Source of the DNA: Candidatus Omnitrophota bacterium
GTDB lineage: Bacteria; Omnitrophota; Koll11; Zapsychrales; Zapsychraceae
Assembly (NCBI GenBank): GCA_023140095.1
Contig: JAGLMJ010000001.1
Coordinates: 1-35,412, forward strand
Direction of reading: 5' to 3'
DNA: 35,412 bases
The stretch's first letter is position 1; each line of letters begins with the position of its first letter. The notes beneath the pieces are model-generated. The model did no database searches. It was not told where the DNA came from and saw only the letters and a program-made list of their open reading frames with translations. Shown here one piece after another: positions 1 to 9,549 of the stretch. The translations under genes and the position numbers were made by a program.

Positions 1-38
1 ACTTTTTAATTCGGACATACATGTTGTCGGAAGAAAAA

Positions 39-458
39 TTATAAAATTTCTAATTTGATGCGGATCAAACCTCTTTCGAGAGACGCGATCGTTGAGAAGG
101 CTTGTTTGCTCAAGTCAATGATGCGGCCACTTACGACAAAACGTTTGTGCGGCCCGCGGTCGTTAACGCGAACGACGACAGATTTCCCGTTTGCCAAGTT
201 GGTCACCTTGACCAGTTGGTTAAACGGAACCTCCCACATGGCCGCGGTCAGGGCGCTATCGTCAAAAACTTCATTATTCGCCGTGTGCCGGTTAATACCG
301 GGTGATTGTTGTGAATACCACGAGGCGTTACCCTTTTGAATGACCGTTTCTGACGGACGCAAATAAACAAATTGAGACGGATTCGCGTGAATTTTTCCTT
401 GATTAAGAAGGATGGCGGGAGCTAAAAAAATCAGGAAAAGGAAGCTTCTTTTTCTCAT
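39..458 (-). CDS. RlpA-like double-psi beta-barrel protein
   Basis: Small exported protein of 139 residues with one RlpA double-psi beta-barrel. RlpA family members act on peptidoglycan in the periplasm, some as lytic transglycosylases on denuded glycan strands. Visible motifs are GNASWYS near residue 44, VKVTNLANGKSVVVRVNDRGP in the middle and GRIIDLSKQAF near the end. There is no SPOR domain. The N terminus (MRKRSFLFLIFLAPAILL) is a hydrophobic signal sequence without a lipobox Cys. I chose the ATG at 458 rather than the in-frame one at 515 because GGAG lies 8 bases upstream of it. The His usual in the family's TAAH motif is Met here (TAAMWEVPF), so activity is uncertain. It stands alone, divergent from carA. 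The family call is confident; catalytic function is not. Confidence 0.85.
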   Translation of the reverse strand: MRKRSFLFLIFLAPAILLNQGKIHANPSQFVYLRPSETVIQKGNASWYSQQSPGINRHTANNEVFDDSALTAAMWEVPFNQLVKVTNLANGKSVVVRVNDRGPHKRFVVSGRIIDLSKQAFSTIASLERGLIRIKLEIL

Positions 459-474
459 AAGTGTCTCCAAAAAA

Positions 475-502
475 AAGATAACACATTTCATTAGTACGGC
501 AA
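475..502 (-). promoter_or_regulatory. Candidate promoter of the RlpA-like gene
   Basis: On the minus strand, TTGCCG (497-502), a 16-base spacer and TATCTT (475-480), with TGT directly before the -10. It would give a very short leader to the ATG at 458. Moderate match only. Confidence 0.35.
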
Positions 503-673
503 GGGAGGTGGGCAAATTAGTAGATGATGTAACGTGTTGCTACCAGGAAGGTTAAATAGTGACAAAAATATTTTTTTAAAAACGAAAGTGCAATTTTCCC
601 GGAAAACGCTTTCTTTTAGACAGAAAAATCCCCAGAAGTGCGGAAAATATGACGGGTGAAGGGATGAATTTTC

Positions 674-701
674 TTGACAAAAAAAGGCTTGATGATATAG
701 T
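674..701 (+). promoter_or_regulatory. Promoter of carA-carB-purF-pyrG
   Basis: TTGACA (674-679), a 16-base spacer and TATAGT (696-701), with TGA immediately before the -10 (extended -10). Transcription would start near 707-709 and leave a leader of about 127 bases before carA. The rest of the 459-834 gap holds this leader, the RlpA promoter and nothing else I can recognise. Confidence 0.75.
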
Positions 702-760
702 TGTCCAGGCTGCGCAAGGGCAGTCCCGCCTAAATTTCCTCAGCACATTTTTGTTGTATT

Positions 761-833
761 TATACTCTATGAGGTTACAAATTGAGATTTTCCGAATTCA
801 ATAATATCCCGAATTATAACCTCATAGAGTATA
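761..833 (+). promoter_or_regulatory. Long inverted repeat ending at the carA start codon
   Basis: The left arm 761-780 and right arm 814-833 are reverse complements over 20 bases with one mismatch; the outer 17 (TATACTCTATGAGGTTA) match perfectly. The loop is 33 bases. The right arm ends one base before the ATG at 835, so the hairpin occupies the place where a Shine-Dalgarno should be, and no purine-rich site is visible there. No U-run follows, so it is not an intrinsic terminator. It could control translation, act as a DNA operator, or be a mobile palindromic element. Confidence 0.8.
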
Positions 834-834
834 C

Positions 835-1935
835 ATGAATAAAGCGATCTTATATTTAGAGGACGGGGCCAGTTTTATTGGTCAATCGCTGTCCGCACAC
901 GGAGAGTCTGCAGGCGAAATTGTCTTTAATACGGCGATGACGGGCTATCAAGAGGTTTTGACCGACCCTTCTTATGCCGGGCAGATCGTAACGATGACCT
1001 ATCCTCTGATCGGCAATTACGGCGTTAATGAGGAAGATGTTGAATCGACGAAGATCCATGTTAAGGGATTTGTTGTCAAGGAATTCTGCCGAACCTATTC
1101 CAATTACCGCGCGACACAAAGCTTGATTGATTATCTTAACGACCATAATATTATCGCGATCGAAGGGATCGATACGCGCGCGCTCACGCGCCATCTAAGG
1201 CTTCAGGGCGCGATGAAGGCGATCCTTTCTACGGAAGACTTTGATCCTGCGAGCTTATCAAAGAAGCTTGATGCTGTTCCCTCTATGGAGGGCAGTGACT
1301 GGGTTTCTCAAGTGACAACAGAGGAAAAATATATCTGGAAGGACAGCGAGGCGAAAACCGTAAAATACAAGATCGCGGCGATCGACTGCGGGATCAAGTT
1401 CAATATCCTTCGGATCTTAGCGCGATTGGGATGCCAAGTGCACGTTTTTCCAGCGCAGGTCTCTACCGACGAGATCAAAGCGATCAACCCCGACGGGCTT
1501 TTCATTTCCAATGGCCCCGGGGATCCGGCCGGGGTGCCGTATGTCGCCGAGACGGCCAAACAATTCTTCGGCAAGATCCCTGTTTTCGGTATTTGCCTCG
1601 GGCATCAGATCCTCGGGCTGGCGCTCGGCGGGAAAACGTATAAAATGAAATTCGGCCATCACGGGGCGAACCATCCGGCCAAGGACCTGATCGACGGGCG
1701 CATAGGCATTACCTCGCAGAATCACGGGTTCTGCGTTGATATAGAGAGCCTGGACAAAGATGACGTTGAGCTAATCAATATGAACCTTAATGACCAAACG
1801 CTCGAGGGGATACGGCACAAACACTGGCCGGTGTTTGCGTTCCAGCATCATCCGGAGGCCGCGCCGGGCCCGCATGATGCGCAGTATTTGTTCGGGTATT
1901 TCATTGATATGATGGAGAAACATAAAAAGAAATAA
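835..1935 (+). CDS. carA: Carbamoyl-phosphate synthase small subunit
   Basis: Glutaminase subunit of carbamoyl-phosphate synthase. It hydrolyses glutamine and passes ammonia to CarB, making carbamoyl phosphate for pyrimidines and arginine. The 366-residue length is usual. The N-terminal CPSase_sm_chain domain starts [12 protein letters not shown] and includes [21 protein letters not shown]. The C-terminal class I glutamine amidotransferase domain has the nucleophile C254 in [16 protein letters not shown] and the catalytic pair H339 and E341 in [13 protein letters not shown]. The start fits the family N terminus, but no Shine-Dalgarno is visible and a large inverted repeat abuts the ATG. It is first in the carA-carB-purF-pyrG run, with carB 4 bases downstream. 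Confidence 0.97.
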   Translation: MNKAILYLEDGASFIGQSLSAHGESAGEIVFNTAMTGYQEVLTDPSYAGQIVTMTYPLIGNYGVNEEDVESTKIHVKGFVVKEFCRTYSNYRATQSLIDYLNDHNIIAIEGIDTRALTRHLRLQGAMKAILSTEDFDPASLSKKLDAVPSMEGSDWVSQVTTEEKYIWKDSEAKTVKYKIAAIDCGIKFNILRILARLGCQVHVFPAQVSTDEIKAINPDGLFISNGPGDPAGVPYVAETAKQFFGKIPVFGICLGHQILGLALGGKTYKMKFGHHGANHPAKDLIDGRIGITSQNHGFCVDIESLDKDDVELINMNLNDQTLEGIRHKHWPVFAFQHHPEAAPGPHDAQYLFGYFIDMMEKHKKK

Positions 1936-1939
1936 ACTT

Positions 1940-4900
1940 ATGCCACGACGTGACGACATAAAAAAAATCCTCCTCCTTGGTGCCGGGCCGATCGTGATCG
2001 GACAGGGATGTGAATTTGATTATTCGGGGACGCAAGCCTGCAAGGCCTTAAAGGAAGAAGGCTATGAGCTTGTCCTGGCGAATTCTAATCCGGCAACGAT
2101 CATGACAGACCCGGAATTCTCCGACCATACATATATTGAACCGCTCACGCCGGAATTCATCGAATATATTATAGAGAAAGAACGGCCCTGCGCGATCCTT
2201 CCGACGTTGGGCGGTCAAACGGCACTCAATATCGCGATGAAGCTTTGTGAAAATGGTGTTTTAGAAAAATATAATGTCAAAATGCTTGGAGCTGATTATG
2301 ATGTGATCAAAAAGGCCGAGGACAGGGAATGCTTTAAAGAGGCGATCTTGAAGCTCGGCCTGGAGGTTCCCGAAAGCGTGTTTGCCCACAATCTTGATGA
2401 GGCTAAAGCAGCGTCGGAGAAGATCGGCTTCCCGGTCATTATCCGACCGAGCTTTACGCTTGGCGGGACCGGAGGCGGAGTCGCGCATAATATGGAAGAG
2501 CTCCAGCGCGTGGCGGCCTTAGGCATTGAAAGCAGTATTATTAATGAGGTCATTATTGAGGAATCGATCGTCGGGTGGAAAGAATATGAATTTGAGGTCA
2601 TGAGAGACCACAAAGACAATGTCGTGATCGTCTGCTCCATTGAAAATTTGGATGCGATGGGGGTTCACACCGGAGATAGCATCACGGTGGCACCGGCGCA
2701 AACCCTGACAGACCGCGAATATCAAGCCATGCGCGACGCCTCCCTTGCGATCATCCGTGAAATTGGCGTCGAGACAGGGGGTTCGAATATTCAATTTGCG
2801 GTTAATCCTGTCGACGGAAAGATGGTCGTCATTGAGATGAATCCCCGCGTTTCGCGCAGTTCCGCTTTAGCGAGTAAGGCCACCGGTTTTCCTATTGCAA
2901 AATTTGCCGCCAAATTAGCGGTCGGGTATTCGCTGGATGAGATCGAGAACGATATTACCAGGGAAACGCCGGCCTCCTTTGAACCTGCGATCGATTACTG
3001 CGTGGTCAAGATCCCCCGTTTTACGTTCGAGAAATTCCCTGAGGCCCAAGATATCTTGGGCATCCAAATGAAATCTGTCGGGGAAACGATGGCGATCGGA
3101 CGGACCTTTAAGGAGGCGCTTCAAAAAGGCCTGCGCGGCCTTGAGATCGGGCATAAGGGGCTGGATAATAAATTAAATTATCAGGAGATCCCCGATGAGA
3201 AGGTCAAATGGCGGCTGGAGGAGCCCAACGCCTCGCGCATTTTCTATATTAAATATGCCATGCAGAAAGGCTGGCCGATCGAGCGTATTGCAGAGATCAC
3301 GAAGATCGACATATGGTTTCTTGCCCATATCGCGCAGATCATCGGCCTTGAGAATGAGCTTACGGAAACATTTGCCAAGAGAAAGAAAATTCCCGATGGT
3401 TTGTTACGCAAGGCCAAGGAATACGGGTTTAGCGACACTCAGTTAGCGCAAATAATGGGCACCAGCGAAATAAAGGTGCGCGCCCTGCGCAAAAAGAGGA
3501 ATATTGTGGCGACCTTTAAACTCGTCGATACGTGCGCGGCTGAATTTGAAGCGTATACGCCGTATTTTTATTCAACCTATGAGTCTGAAGATGAAGCTGT
3601 CCTGCAGATCGAAAAGTTAGCGAAGAGAAGAGGATCCCCTAAAAAGAAGATCATGATCTTAGGCGGCGGCCCCAACCGGATCGGGCAGGGTATTGAATTC
3701 GATTATTGCTGTTGCCACGCGTCATTTGCCCTTAAGGAAATGGGCTATGATACGATCATGGTTAATTCGAATCCCGAGACGGTATCAACGGATTATGATA
3801 TTTCCGATCGTTTGTATTTTGAGCCTTTGACCTTTGAAGATGTTATGAACATTGTCGATATCGAGAAGCCCGACGGGGTGATCGTCCAGTTTGGAGGCCA
3901 GACGCCGCTTAATCTGGCGCATCGCCTTGATGAAGCGGACGTTCCCATCATCGGGACCAAGGTCACGTCGATCGAACTGGCGGAGAACCGGGAGAAATTC
4001 TCGAAACTCGTTGCGAAACTAAAACTTGTCCAGCCGGATAACGGTTCAGCCGTAACGACTAAGGAAGCTGTCAAGATCGCCGAAAGAATTGGATATCCGG
4101 TTTTAGCGCGGCCTTCTTATGTCCTCGGCGGGCGGGCGATGAAGATCGTTTATGACCGGGCGAGCCTTCTGGGTTTTATCGAGGAGGCGAAAGAGGTTTC
4201 CCGGGGCAAGCCGATCCTGATCGATAAATTTATCAACGATGCGATCGAAGTGGATGTCGATGCCATATCCGACGGCAAAGATACCTTTGTTGCCGGGATC
4301 ATGGAGCATATCGAGAATGCCGGAATTCATTCGGGCGATTCGGCCTGCGTCCTGCCGCCGACGACGATCAGTGAAACGATTATCGAACAGATCAAGGAAG
4401 ATACGTGCCGGATCGCGAAGGCTTTAGGCGTTATCGGATTGCTCAACATACAATTTGCTATTCGGGGGCCGAAGATATATATTCTAGAGGTCAACCCGAG
4501 AGCCTCCCGCACGGCGCCGTTTGTCAGCAAAGCGACAGGAATACCTCTAGCGAAGATCGCGGCCCAGATCATGGCCGGAAAGAAATTAAAGGAGTTCAAT
4601 CTCTCCTATGACACGATAGAGAAATTGCAGCATGTCTCGATCAAGGAATCTGTTTTGCCTTTCTCTAAATTTTCCGGTGTGGATATTGTCCTGGGGCCGG
4701 AGATGAAATCAACGGGGGAAGTTATGGGTATTGGCGCCACGGTCGGTGAGGCTTTTGCCAAATCACAGATGAGCGCCAACCAGCATTTGCCGGTTGAAGG
4801 AAAAGTCTTTGTCAGCGTCAGGGACGAGGATAAACGAGGAATTGTTTTTATCTCGAAAAAGTTGCAAGACATGGATTTTTCTTTAGCTTCAACGAGGGGA

Positions 4901-5230
4901 ACGGCGAAAGTCCTTCGGACACATGGCGTCAATGCCGAGGAGGTGGGGTGCTATGATCAAGGGAAAGGCGACATGTTGAACCTCATGACGCTTATTAAGA
5001 AAAATGAGATCGCGATGATCATTAATACCCCGTCAGGAGAAGGCAGCCAGTATGACATGCGTTCTATTCGCGCGGCGGCGATATTGCACAACGTCCCCTG
5101 CATTACGACATTACAGGGGGCGCGGGAAGCCGTTAACGGTATTGAAACGATCAAAGCCAAGAATTTCAGTGTTCATTCTTTACAGGACTGGTATATCGCC
5201 GGGAGGAGTGTTGAATGTGCGGCATCATAG
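1940..5230 (+). CDS. carB: Carbamoyl-phosphate synthase large subunit
   Basis: Synthetase subunit that makes carbamoyl phosphate from bicarbonate, ammonia and two ATP. The 1096 residues carry the two homologous halves of the family. The first begins [23 protein letters not shown] with ATP-grasp motifs around [12 protein letters not shown]. The second begins [24 protein letters not shown] with [11 protein letters not shown]. An oligomerisation segment lies between them, and an MGS-like allosteric domain is at the C terminus (roughly 950-1096), where UMP or ornithine usually bind. The reading frame is intact. The gene overlaps purF by 16 bases (5215-5230), which suggests coupled translation. 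Its own start has no strong Shine-Dalgarno, only 4 bases after the carA stop. Confidence 0.97.
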   Translation: MPRRDDIKKILLLGAGPIVIGQGCEFDYSGTQACKALKEEGYELVLANSNPATIMTDPEFSDHTYIEPLTPEFIEYIIEKERPCAILPTLGGQTALNIAMKLCENGVLEKYNVKMLGADYDVIKKAEDRECFKEAILKLGLEVPESVFAHNLDEAKAASEKIGFPVIIRPSFTLGGTGGGVAHNMEELQRVAALGIESSIINEVIIEESIVGWKEYEFEVMRDHKDNVVIVCSIENLDAMGVHTGDSITVAPAQTLTDREYQAMRDASLAIIREIGVETGGSNIQFAVNPVDGKMVVIEMNPRVSRSSALASKATGFPIAKFAAKLAVGYSLDEIENDITRETPASFEPAIDYCVVKIPRFTFEKFPEAQDILGIQMKSVGETMAIGRTFKEALQKGLRGLEIGHKGLDNKLNYQEIPDEKVKWRLEEPNASRIFYIKYAMQKGWPIERIAEITKIDIWFLAHIAQIIGLENELTETFAKRKKIPDGLLRKAKEYGFSDTQLAQIMGTSEIKVRALRKKRNIVATFKLVDTCAAEFEAYTPYFYSTYESEDEAVLQIEKLAKRRGSPKKKIMILGGGPNRIGQGIEFDYCCCHASFALKEMGYDTIMVNSNPETVSTDYDISDRLYFEPLTFEDVMNIVDIEKPDGVIVQFGGQTPLNLAHRLDEADVPIIGTKVTSIELAENREKFSKLVAKLKLVQPDNGSAVTTKEAVKIAERIGYPVLARPSYVLGGRAMKIVYDRASLLGFIEEAKEVSRGKPILIDKFINDAIEVDVDAISDGKDTFVAGIMEHIENAGIHSGDSACVLPPTTISETIIEQIKEDTCRIAKALGVIGLLNIQFAIRGPKIYILEVNPRASRTAPFVSKATGIPLAKIAAQIMAGKKLKEFNLSYDTIEKLQHVSIKESVLPFSKFSGVDIVLGPEMKSTGEVMGIGATVGEAFAKSQMSANQHLPVEGKVFVSVRDEDKRGIVFISKKLQDMDFSLASTRGTAKVLRTHGVNAEEVGCYDQGKGDMLNLMTLIKKNEIAMIINTPSGEGSQYDMRSIRAAAILHNVPCITTLQGAREAVNGIETIKAKNFSVHSLQDWYIAGRSVECAAS

Positions 5231-6591
5231 GAGTTTCTAATCACGAAGAAGCGGCGAACATTGCTTTTCTAGGGCTCTATGCCTTGCAGCACCGCGGGGA
5301 GGAAGCCGCCGGCATCGCGTCTTACGACGGACAGGATATCCATATTACAAAGAATTTGGGATTAGTTGCTGATGCTTTTAATGAAGAGTCTCTCAAGGGC
5401 CTTAAAGGAAAGACGGCGATCGGCCATTCCCGTTATTCGACAACGGGGTCCAGCAATTATAAGAATATTCAGCCGTTTCTTGTGACGCACAGGAACTGCC
5501 CTATCGCTGTTTCTCATAATGGGAATTTAACGAATACCGAAGAACTTTATCAAGAACTCGAGGAAGAAGGCTCGATCTTTCAGACCTCGATGGATTCAGA
5601 GATTATTGTTCATCTTCTGGCTAAGACGCGCAATGGCGATAGAAAGAAATGGTTTGTCAATGTTTTAGCCCAACTCAAAGGAGCCTTTTCTCTTGCATTT
5701 CTGGTCGAAGACGTTCTAGTCGGGGCGCGTGATCTCCAGGGGTTCAGGCCCTTATGTCTTGGGAAGATCGACGACAGCTATATTTTAGCAAGCGAAAGTT
5801 GCGCCTTAGACCTGATCCATGCCGAGTTTATCCGCGAGATCGAACCGGGAGAAATTATTTTTATAAAGAGCGGCAAAATAGAATCAGCTTACCTGCCGGG
5901 AAGGGAAAAGGCGAAGAAGGCGCACTGCATTTTCGAGAATATTTATTTTGCCAGGCCGGACAGCAATATTTTCGGGGAGAATATCTATCAGGTGCGCAAG
6001 GGGCTTGGGATCCAATTGGCCAAAGAACATCCGGTCAAGGCCGATTTTGCAATGTCCATTCCTGACTCCGGGAATTACGCGGCGGTAGGATATTCCCAGG
6101 AACTCGGCCTTCCCTTTGAGGTCGGCATTATCCGCAATCACTATATTGGCCGGACGTTCATTCAGCCTTCTCAATTTTTAAGGGATTTCCGGGTCAGAGT
6201 GAAACTCAATCCCATAAAAAGTGTTCTCAAAAGCAAAAAGATCGTTATTATCGAGGATTCTATTGTCCGCGGAACCACGTCGAGAGGACGCATTGAGGAT
6301 CTAAGAAGAGCCGGGGCGAAGGAGATCCATATGCGTATCAGTTGCCCGCCGATCAAATCGCCCTGTTTTTATGGGATCGATTTTCCGAGCAAGCAGGAAC
6401 TCATTGCGTCATCTAAATCGGTAAAAGAAATAGCGGATTTCATTAAAGTCGATTCTCTGGAATATTTAAGTTTAGAAGGCATGCTTTCGGTGATGAAGGA
6501 CTCTCAAAGCTATTGTGATGCCTGTTTTACGGGGGAATACCCGGTCGAGGTGCCGAAAAATAAAAGTAAATATCTTTTAGAAGGGGCTTAA
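5215..6591 (+). CDS. purF: Amidophosphoribosyltransferase
   Basis: First committed enzyme of purine synthesis, making phosphoribosylamine from PRPP and glutamine. The protein is 458 residues. It starts MCGIIGV, so Cys2 is the glutaminase nucleophile and there is no propeptide beyond Met. The N-terminal Ntn glutaminase domain has [14 protein letters not shown] and [11 protein letters not shown]; the C-terminal PRTase domain has the PRPP loop [15 protein letters not shown]. Four cysteines at positions typical of the Bacillus-type [4Fe-4S] enzyme are visible: in [15 protein letters not shown], in [10 protein letters not shown] and the pair in [16 protein letters not shown] lies about 8 bases upstream of the start, inside the end of carB. 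Its place between carB and pyrG links purine and pyrimidine supply. Confidence 0.96.
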   Translation: MCGIIGVSNHEEAANIAFLGLYALQHRGEEAAGIASYDGQDIHITKNLGLVADAFNEESLKGLKGKTAIGHSRYSTTGSSNYKNIQPFLVTHRNCPIAVSHNGNLTNTEELYQELEEEGSIFQTSMDSEIIVHLLAKTRNGDRKKWFVNVLAQLKGAFSLAFLVEDVLVGARDLQGFRPLCLGKIDDSYILASESCALDLIHAEFIREIEPGEIIFIKSGKIESAYLPGREKAKKAHCIFENIYFARPDSNIFGENIYQVRKGLGIQLAKEHPVKADFAMSIPDSGNYAAVGYSQELGLPFEVGIIRNHYIGRTFIQPSQFLRDFRVRVKLNPIKSVLKSKKIVIIEDSIVRGTTSRGRIEDLRRAGAKEIHMRISCPPIKSPCFYGIDFPSKQELIASSKSVKEIADFIKVDSLEYLSLEGMLSVMKDSQSYCDACFTGEYPVEVPKNKSKYLLEGA

Positions 6592-6596
6592 TAGGT

Positions 6597-8198
6597 ATGG
6601 AAAAATTTATTTTTGTGACAGGAGGAGTTGTTTCGAGTTTAGGTAAAGGGATCGCGGCAGCTTCTATCGGAAAGCTGTTGGAAGCGCGCGGCCTGACCGT
6701 GACGATCCTTAAATGCGATCCGTACATCAATGTCGATCCGGGCACGATGAGCCCGTTCCAGCATGGGGAAGTTTATGTGACCGACGACGGGGCTGAAGCT
6801 GATTTAGATCTAGGGCACTACGAGAGGTTTACCAATGCCCATATCAGCAAAGACAGCAATATCACGACGGGCAAAGTTTATTATAATGTTATTACAAAAG
6901 AGCGCCGGGGAGATTATTTAGGTAAAACCGTTCAAGTCATTCCGCATATTACGGATGAGATCAAAAGAGGCATTAAGAAAGTTTCCCGGGATAGAGGGGT
7001 TGATATTACTATTGTGGAAATTGGAGGGACGGTTGGCGACATTGAAAGCTTGCCGTTCTTAGAGGCGATCCGCCAATTGCGGTGGGAGTTCGGAGAATGC
7101 TATGCGTTGAACATTCATGTCACGCTTCTTCCGTATATCAAGTCTGCCGGCGAGCAGAAAACAAAACCGACGCAACATAGCGTCGGGCGCCTTCGGGAGA
7201 TCGGGATTGCTCCGGACATCCTATTGTGCCGAACGGAAAGACACATCACTAAAGAGCAGCGCGATAAGATCGCTCTTTTCTGCAATGTGGACCGGGAGGC
7301 GGTTATCGAGGCCGGTGACGTTAAGCATATCTATGAGGTTCCTCTTTCTTTTAAAAAAGAGGGGTTGGATGATCTGATCCTAAAGAAATTAAATGTCAAA
7401 AGAGAAGATAAAGATCTGAACAATTGGAGAGATCTGGTCGTTGAAAGGCTTAAACATCCTCAAAAAGAAGTAAAGATATGTGTTGTAGGAAAATATGTCG
7501 CCCTGCAAGATGCCTATAAATCGATCTATGAAGCTTTAGTTCACGGTGGGATCGCGAATAATGCCAAGGTCAATATTATCAGGGTTGATTCGGAGAATTT
7601 GGAAAAGGGAAAAGTCGATAAGCAGTTTCAGGGCGCTGACGGCATTCTTATTCCCGGAGGGTTCGGGGGCCGGGGTATCGAAGGGAAAATCAAGGCTGTT
7701 CAATACGCGCGGGAGAACAAGATCCCGTTTTTTGGCATTTGTCTGGGGATGCATGTGGCGACCATCGAATTCGGTAGGAATGTGTGCGGCTTAAAGAGTG
7801 TTAATTCGACGGAATTTGACAAGCAGGCTAAAAATCCGGTTATTGCCTTGTTAGAGGAGCAAAAGCGTGTTAAAAATTTAGGTGCGTCGATGCGTTTAGG
7901 CGCTTATCCCTGCAAGCTCTCAAAACGCTCGCTGAGCTTTAAGGCTTATAAGAAAGAAAGCATCTCTGAACGGCACCGGCACCGGTACGAATTTAACAAC
8001 AATTATAAAAAACCTTTTGAAAAAAAGGGGATGATCTTTGTCGGCATGAATGTCCGTAAAGGCCTGGTCGAGGTTATTGAGTTGAAGAACCATCCTTGGT
8101 TTGTGGCTTGCCAGTTTCATCCCGAGTTCAAATCAAAACCGGACCGTGCTCATCCCTTGTTCAGAGATTTCATAGCGGCGGCGCTGGAGCGTCGCTGA
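6597..8198 (+). CDS. pyrG: CTP synthase
   Basis: Converts UTP to CTP with glutamine and ATP, the last step of pyrimidine nucleotide synthesis. The length of 533 residues is normal. The N-terminal synthetase domain opens [21 protein letters not shown] and includes [19 protein letters not shown]. The C-terminal class I glutaminase domain has nucleophile C382 (FGICLGMH) and H508/E510 (FHPEF). The gap from purF is 5 bases, so it is probably the last protein gene of the carA transcript. tRNA-Leu begins 17 bases after its stop with no promoter visible between, so the tRNA may share the transcript. Confidence 0.97.
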   Translation: MEKFIFVTGGVVSSLGKGIAAASIGKLLEARGLTVTILKCDPYINVDPGTMSPFQHGEVYVTDDGAEADLDLGHYERFTNAHISKDSNITTGKVYYNVITKERRGDYLGKTVQVIPHITDEIKRGIKKVSRDRGVDITIVEIGGTVGDIESLPFLEAIRQLRWEFGECYALNIHVTLLPYIKSAGEQKTKPTQHSVGRLREIGIAPDILLCRTERHITKEQRDKIALFCNVDREAVIEAGDVKHIYEVPLSFKKEGLDDLILKKLNVKREDKDLNNWRDLVVERLKHPQKEVKICVVGKYVALQDAYKSIYEALVHGGIANNAKVNIIRVDSENLEKGKVDKQFQGADGILIPGGFGGRGIEGKIKAVQYARENKIPFFGICLGMHVATIEFGRNVCGLKSVNSTEFDKQAKNPVIALLEEQKRVKNLGASMRLGAYPCKLSKRSLSFKAYKKESISERHRHRYEFNNNYKKPFEKKGMIFVGMNVRKGLVEVIELKNHPWFVACQFHPEFKSKPDRAHPLFRDFIAAALERR

Positions 8199-8215
8199 TG
8201 ATTTGTTCTTTATCG

Positions 8216-8301
8216 CGCGGGTGGCGGAAATGGTAGACGCGCTACTTTGAGGGGGTAGTGGTCGTAAGGCCGTGAGAGTTCAAGTCTCTCCCCGCGCACC
8301 A
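8216..8301 (+). tRNA. tRNA-Leu (anticodon GAG)
   Basis: A class II tRNA of 86 bases with CCA encoded. The acceptor stem GCGCGGG (8216-8222) pairs fully with CCCGCGC (8291-8297), followed by A and CCA. The anticodon arm is CTACT-TTGAGGG-GGTAG, giving anticodon GAG. A long variable arm and a T arm with GTTCAAGTC are present. The 3' ACCA is also the first part of a 13-base inverted repeat (8298-8343). Confidence 0.93.
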
Positions 8302-8343
8302 TACTTTTTTCCATTAGTATTTATTTAGAGAAAAAAGTATGGT
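8298..8343 (+). repeat. 13-bp perfect inverted repeat at the tRNA-Leu 3' end
   Basis: ACCATACTTTTTT (8298-8310) and AAAAAAGTATGGT (8331-8343) are exact reverse complements around a 20-base loop. The left arm starts with the tRNA's own discriminator base and CCA. The T-run lies inside the left arm rather than after the hairpin, so this is not a normal intrinsic terminator. It may be a trailer structure affecting tRNA 3' processing or separating it from the RNA that follows. Confidence 0.75.
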
Positions 8344-8473
8344 GTCCCGAGCGGATATTGGAAAAAAGTCCACCGCGAGGGGCCAAAGGGAAAAAATAAC
8401 AGAAAAGTTTCCCTCGTCGCAGCAGGTAAAAAGGGCGACTCGGGACTGCGCATTAAGGCCAGCGCCTTAATGC
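8344..8473 (+). ncRNA. Unassigned structured RNA (four-way junction) upstream of rpe
   Basis: Hand pairing gives a closing helix 8344-8351/8439-8446 (GTCCCGAG with CTCGGGAC, 8 bp). Inside are three arms that abut without linkers. Arm one is 8352-8375 (CGG/CCG plus TGGA/TCCA with a 4-base bulge). Arm two is 8376-8416 (CGAGGG/CCCTCG, with a competing GGGAAA/TTTCCC pairing). Arm three is 8417-8438 (TCGC/GCGA with a 14-base loop). A separate 10-bp hairpin 8450-8473 (GCATTAAGGC, loop CAGC) ends two bases before the rpe Shine-Dalgarno GAAGGG (8476-8481). The sequence does not match the conserved cores of SRP RNA, 6S, tmRNA, RNase P or the common riboswitches as I remember them. It may be a cis-regulatory leader of rpe or an independent small RNA. 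Confidence 0.55.
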
Positions 8474-8488
8474 TTGAAGGGAATAATA

Positions 8489-9202
8489 ATGAAAAAAAAC
8501 ATTCAGGTAAGCGCCAGTATTCTTTGTGCCGATTTTACAAAATTGGGAGAAGAGGTAAGAAAGTGTGAGGCGGCCGGAGTGGATACTCTGCACGTGGATG
8601 TGATGGACGGGCATTTTGTCCCGAACATCACTGTTGGAAAGATCATCGTCGAGGCGCTTCGCCCTATCACGGGACTTCCGATCGAGGCGCATTTGATGAT
8701 CGAAAATCCATGGATGTATATCGATGATTTTATTGACGCCGGATCTGATATTATTTCTCTCCATGCGGAATGTTACGGTCCTCGAAGGTCTCACTGCCAA
8801 GAGTTCGACCGATATCCTAAAGAGGTCGATACGATCGATATCGAAAAAGCGCGGAAGGATATCTTAAGAATTAAAGATAAAGGGCGGAAGGCCTACATGG
8901 TCCTCAATCCGGGAACGCCTCTCTGTTTTGGCGATCTTTTAAATGATCTCGATGGCGTCCTTGTCATGTCGGTCAATCCCGGGTTTGCGAAACAGGAATT
9001 TATGCCCGAGGCCCTTTCAAAGGTCAAGGAGTTATCCTGGACATTCGAAGGAGATATTGCGATCGACGGCGGGATCAAGGAATCGACGGCTCCTTTAGCG
9101 GTCGAGGCAGGAGCCAATATCCTCGCGACTGCCAGTTACTTTTTCGGGGCCGAAGATCCGCAAGAAGCTGTCAAGCAGCTCAAGTCATTACAGCGGATTT
9201 AA
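8489..9202 (+). CDS. rpe: Ribulose-phosphate 3-epimerase
   Basis: Interconverts ribulose 5-phosphate and xylulose 5-phosphate in the pentose phosphate pathway, which supplies PRPP. The protein has 237 residues and the (beta/alpha)8 fold. Family motifs visible are SASILCADF (S10), HVDVMDGHFVPN (H35, D37), EAHLMI (H68), the phosphate loop MSVNPGF and AIDGGI. I placed the start at the ATG at 8489 because GAAGGG lies 7 bases upstream and MKKNIQVSASIL fits the family; an in-frame TTG at 8474 is less likely. About 20 extra residues (roughly 95-116, CYGPRRSHCQEFDRYP and following) sit after the HAE motif where most homologues are short. The usual GFGGQKF loop is GFAKQEF. An RNA structure precedes the gene. 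Confidence 0.93.
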   Translation: MKKNIQVSASILCADFTKLGEEVRKCEAAGVDTLHVDVMDGHFVPNITVGKIIVEALRPITGLPIEAHLMIENPWMYIDDFIDAGSDIISLHAECYGPRRSHCQEFDRYPKEVDTIDIEKARKDILRIKDKGRKAYMVLNPGTPLCFGDLLNDLDGVLVMSVNPGFAKQEFMPEALSKVKELSWTFEGDIAIDGGIKESTAPLAVEAGANILATASYFFGAEDPQEAVKQLKSLQRI

Positions 9203-9216
9203 GCATGACCTTGTTG

Positions 9217-9245
9217 TTGAAAAGGATTTGATATCGTGGTATATT
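9217..9245 (+). promoter_or_regulatory. Promoter of the pilin-like gene
   Basis: TTGAAA (9217-9222), a 17-base spacer and TATATT (9240-9245) with TGG before the -10. In the leader, CGGGGC (9263-9268) pairs with GCCCCG (9272-9277) around a 3-base loop, just upstream of the ATG at 9290. Confidence 0.65.
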
Positions 9246-9289
9246 CTAGAGAAGGAGAAGATCGGGGCATGGCCCCGTGATATCTGAAA

Positions 9290-9547
9290 ATGAGCGTTGA
9301 TACGATTATAAAAGACAGGAAGGCACAGACAGCCATTGAGTATTTGCTGCTTCTCATGACGGTTGCCGTGATCGTGCTGCTTGGGTTTAAGACATATCTC
9401 CCTCGCGTTCAGGAGACGGCAAATATTTATTATAATCGGGCAGCGCCCGGAATATTAGGCGCGCCTCCTCGCTGTGGAGATACATTTTGTGCGGGTCCGC
9501 CTTTTGAGGATTGTGCAAAGTGCCCGTTCGACTGTGGTCCCTGCTAA
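9290..9547 (+). CDS. Class III signal peptide (pilin-like) protein with Cys-rich tail
   Basis: A short protein of 85 residues. Residues 9-32 read KDRKAQTAIEYLLLLMTVAVIVLL, a basic stretch then a hydrophobic helix with Glu at +5, as in class III (type IV pilin-like, Flp/archaellin-like) signal peptides. Cleavage would fall near the Q-T boundary by a prepilin-type peptidase. After about 25 residues comes a tail with six Cys in a CGDTFC...CAKCPFDCGPC pattern, seen in secreted Cys-rich modules. No other pilus genes are nearby. It has its own promoter and lies convergent to the response regulator gene. The class is well supported; whether it forms a pilus or is a surface peptide is unknown. Confidence 0.75.
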   Translation: MSVDTIIKDRKAQTAIEYLLLLMTVAVIVLLGFKTYLPRVQETANIYYNRAAPGILGAPPRCGDTFCAGPPFEDCAKCPFDCGPC

Positions 9548-9549
9548 AA

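Noticed and set aside
702..735. Possible PyrR-binding loop in the carA leader (GGCTGCGCAAGG followed by CAGTCC)
   Set aside because: The two halves occur in the wrong order for the PyrR hairpin and the conserved GTGAG loop is missing.
8194..8200. Hammerhead-like CTGATGA at the end of pyrG
   Set aside because: No GAAA core segment or flanking helices; it is coding sequence plus the stop.
8344..8446. RNase P RNA, SRP RNA or T-box fragment suggested by GGAAAAAAGTCC and ACCGCG
   Set aside because: Conserved cores are absent and the element is far too short for RNase P; the resemblance is limited to a few bases.
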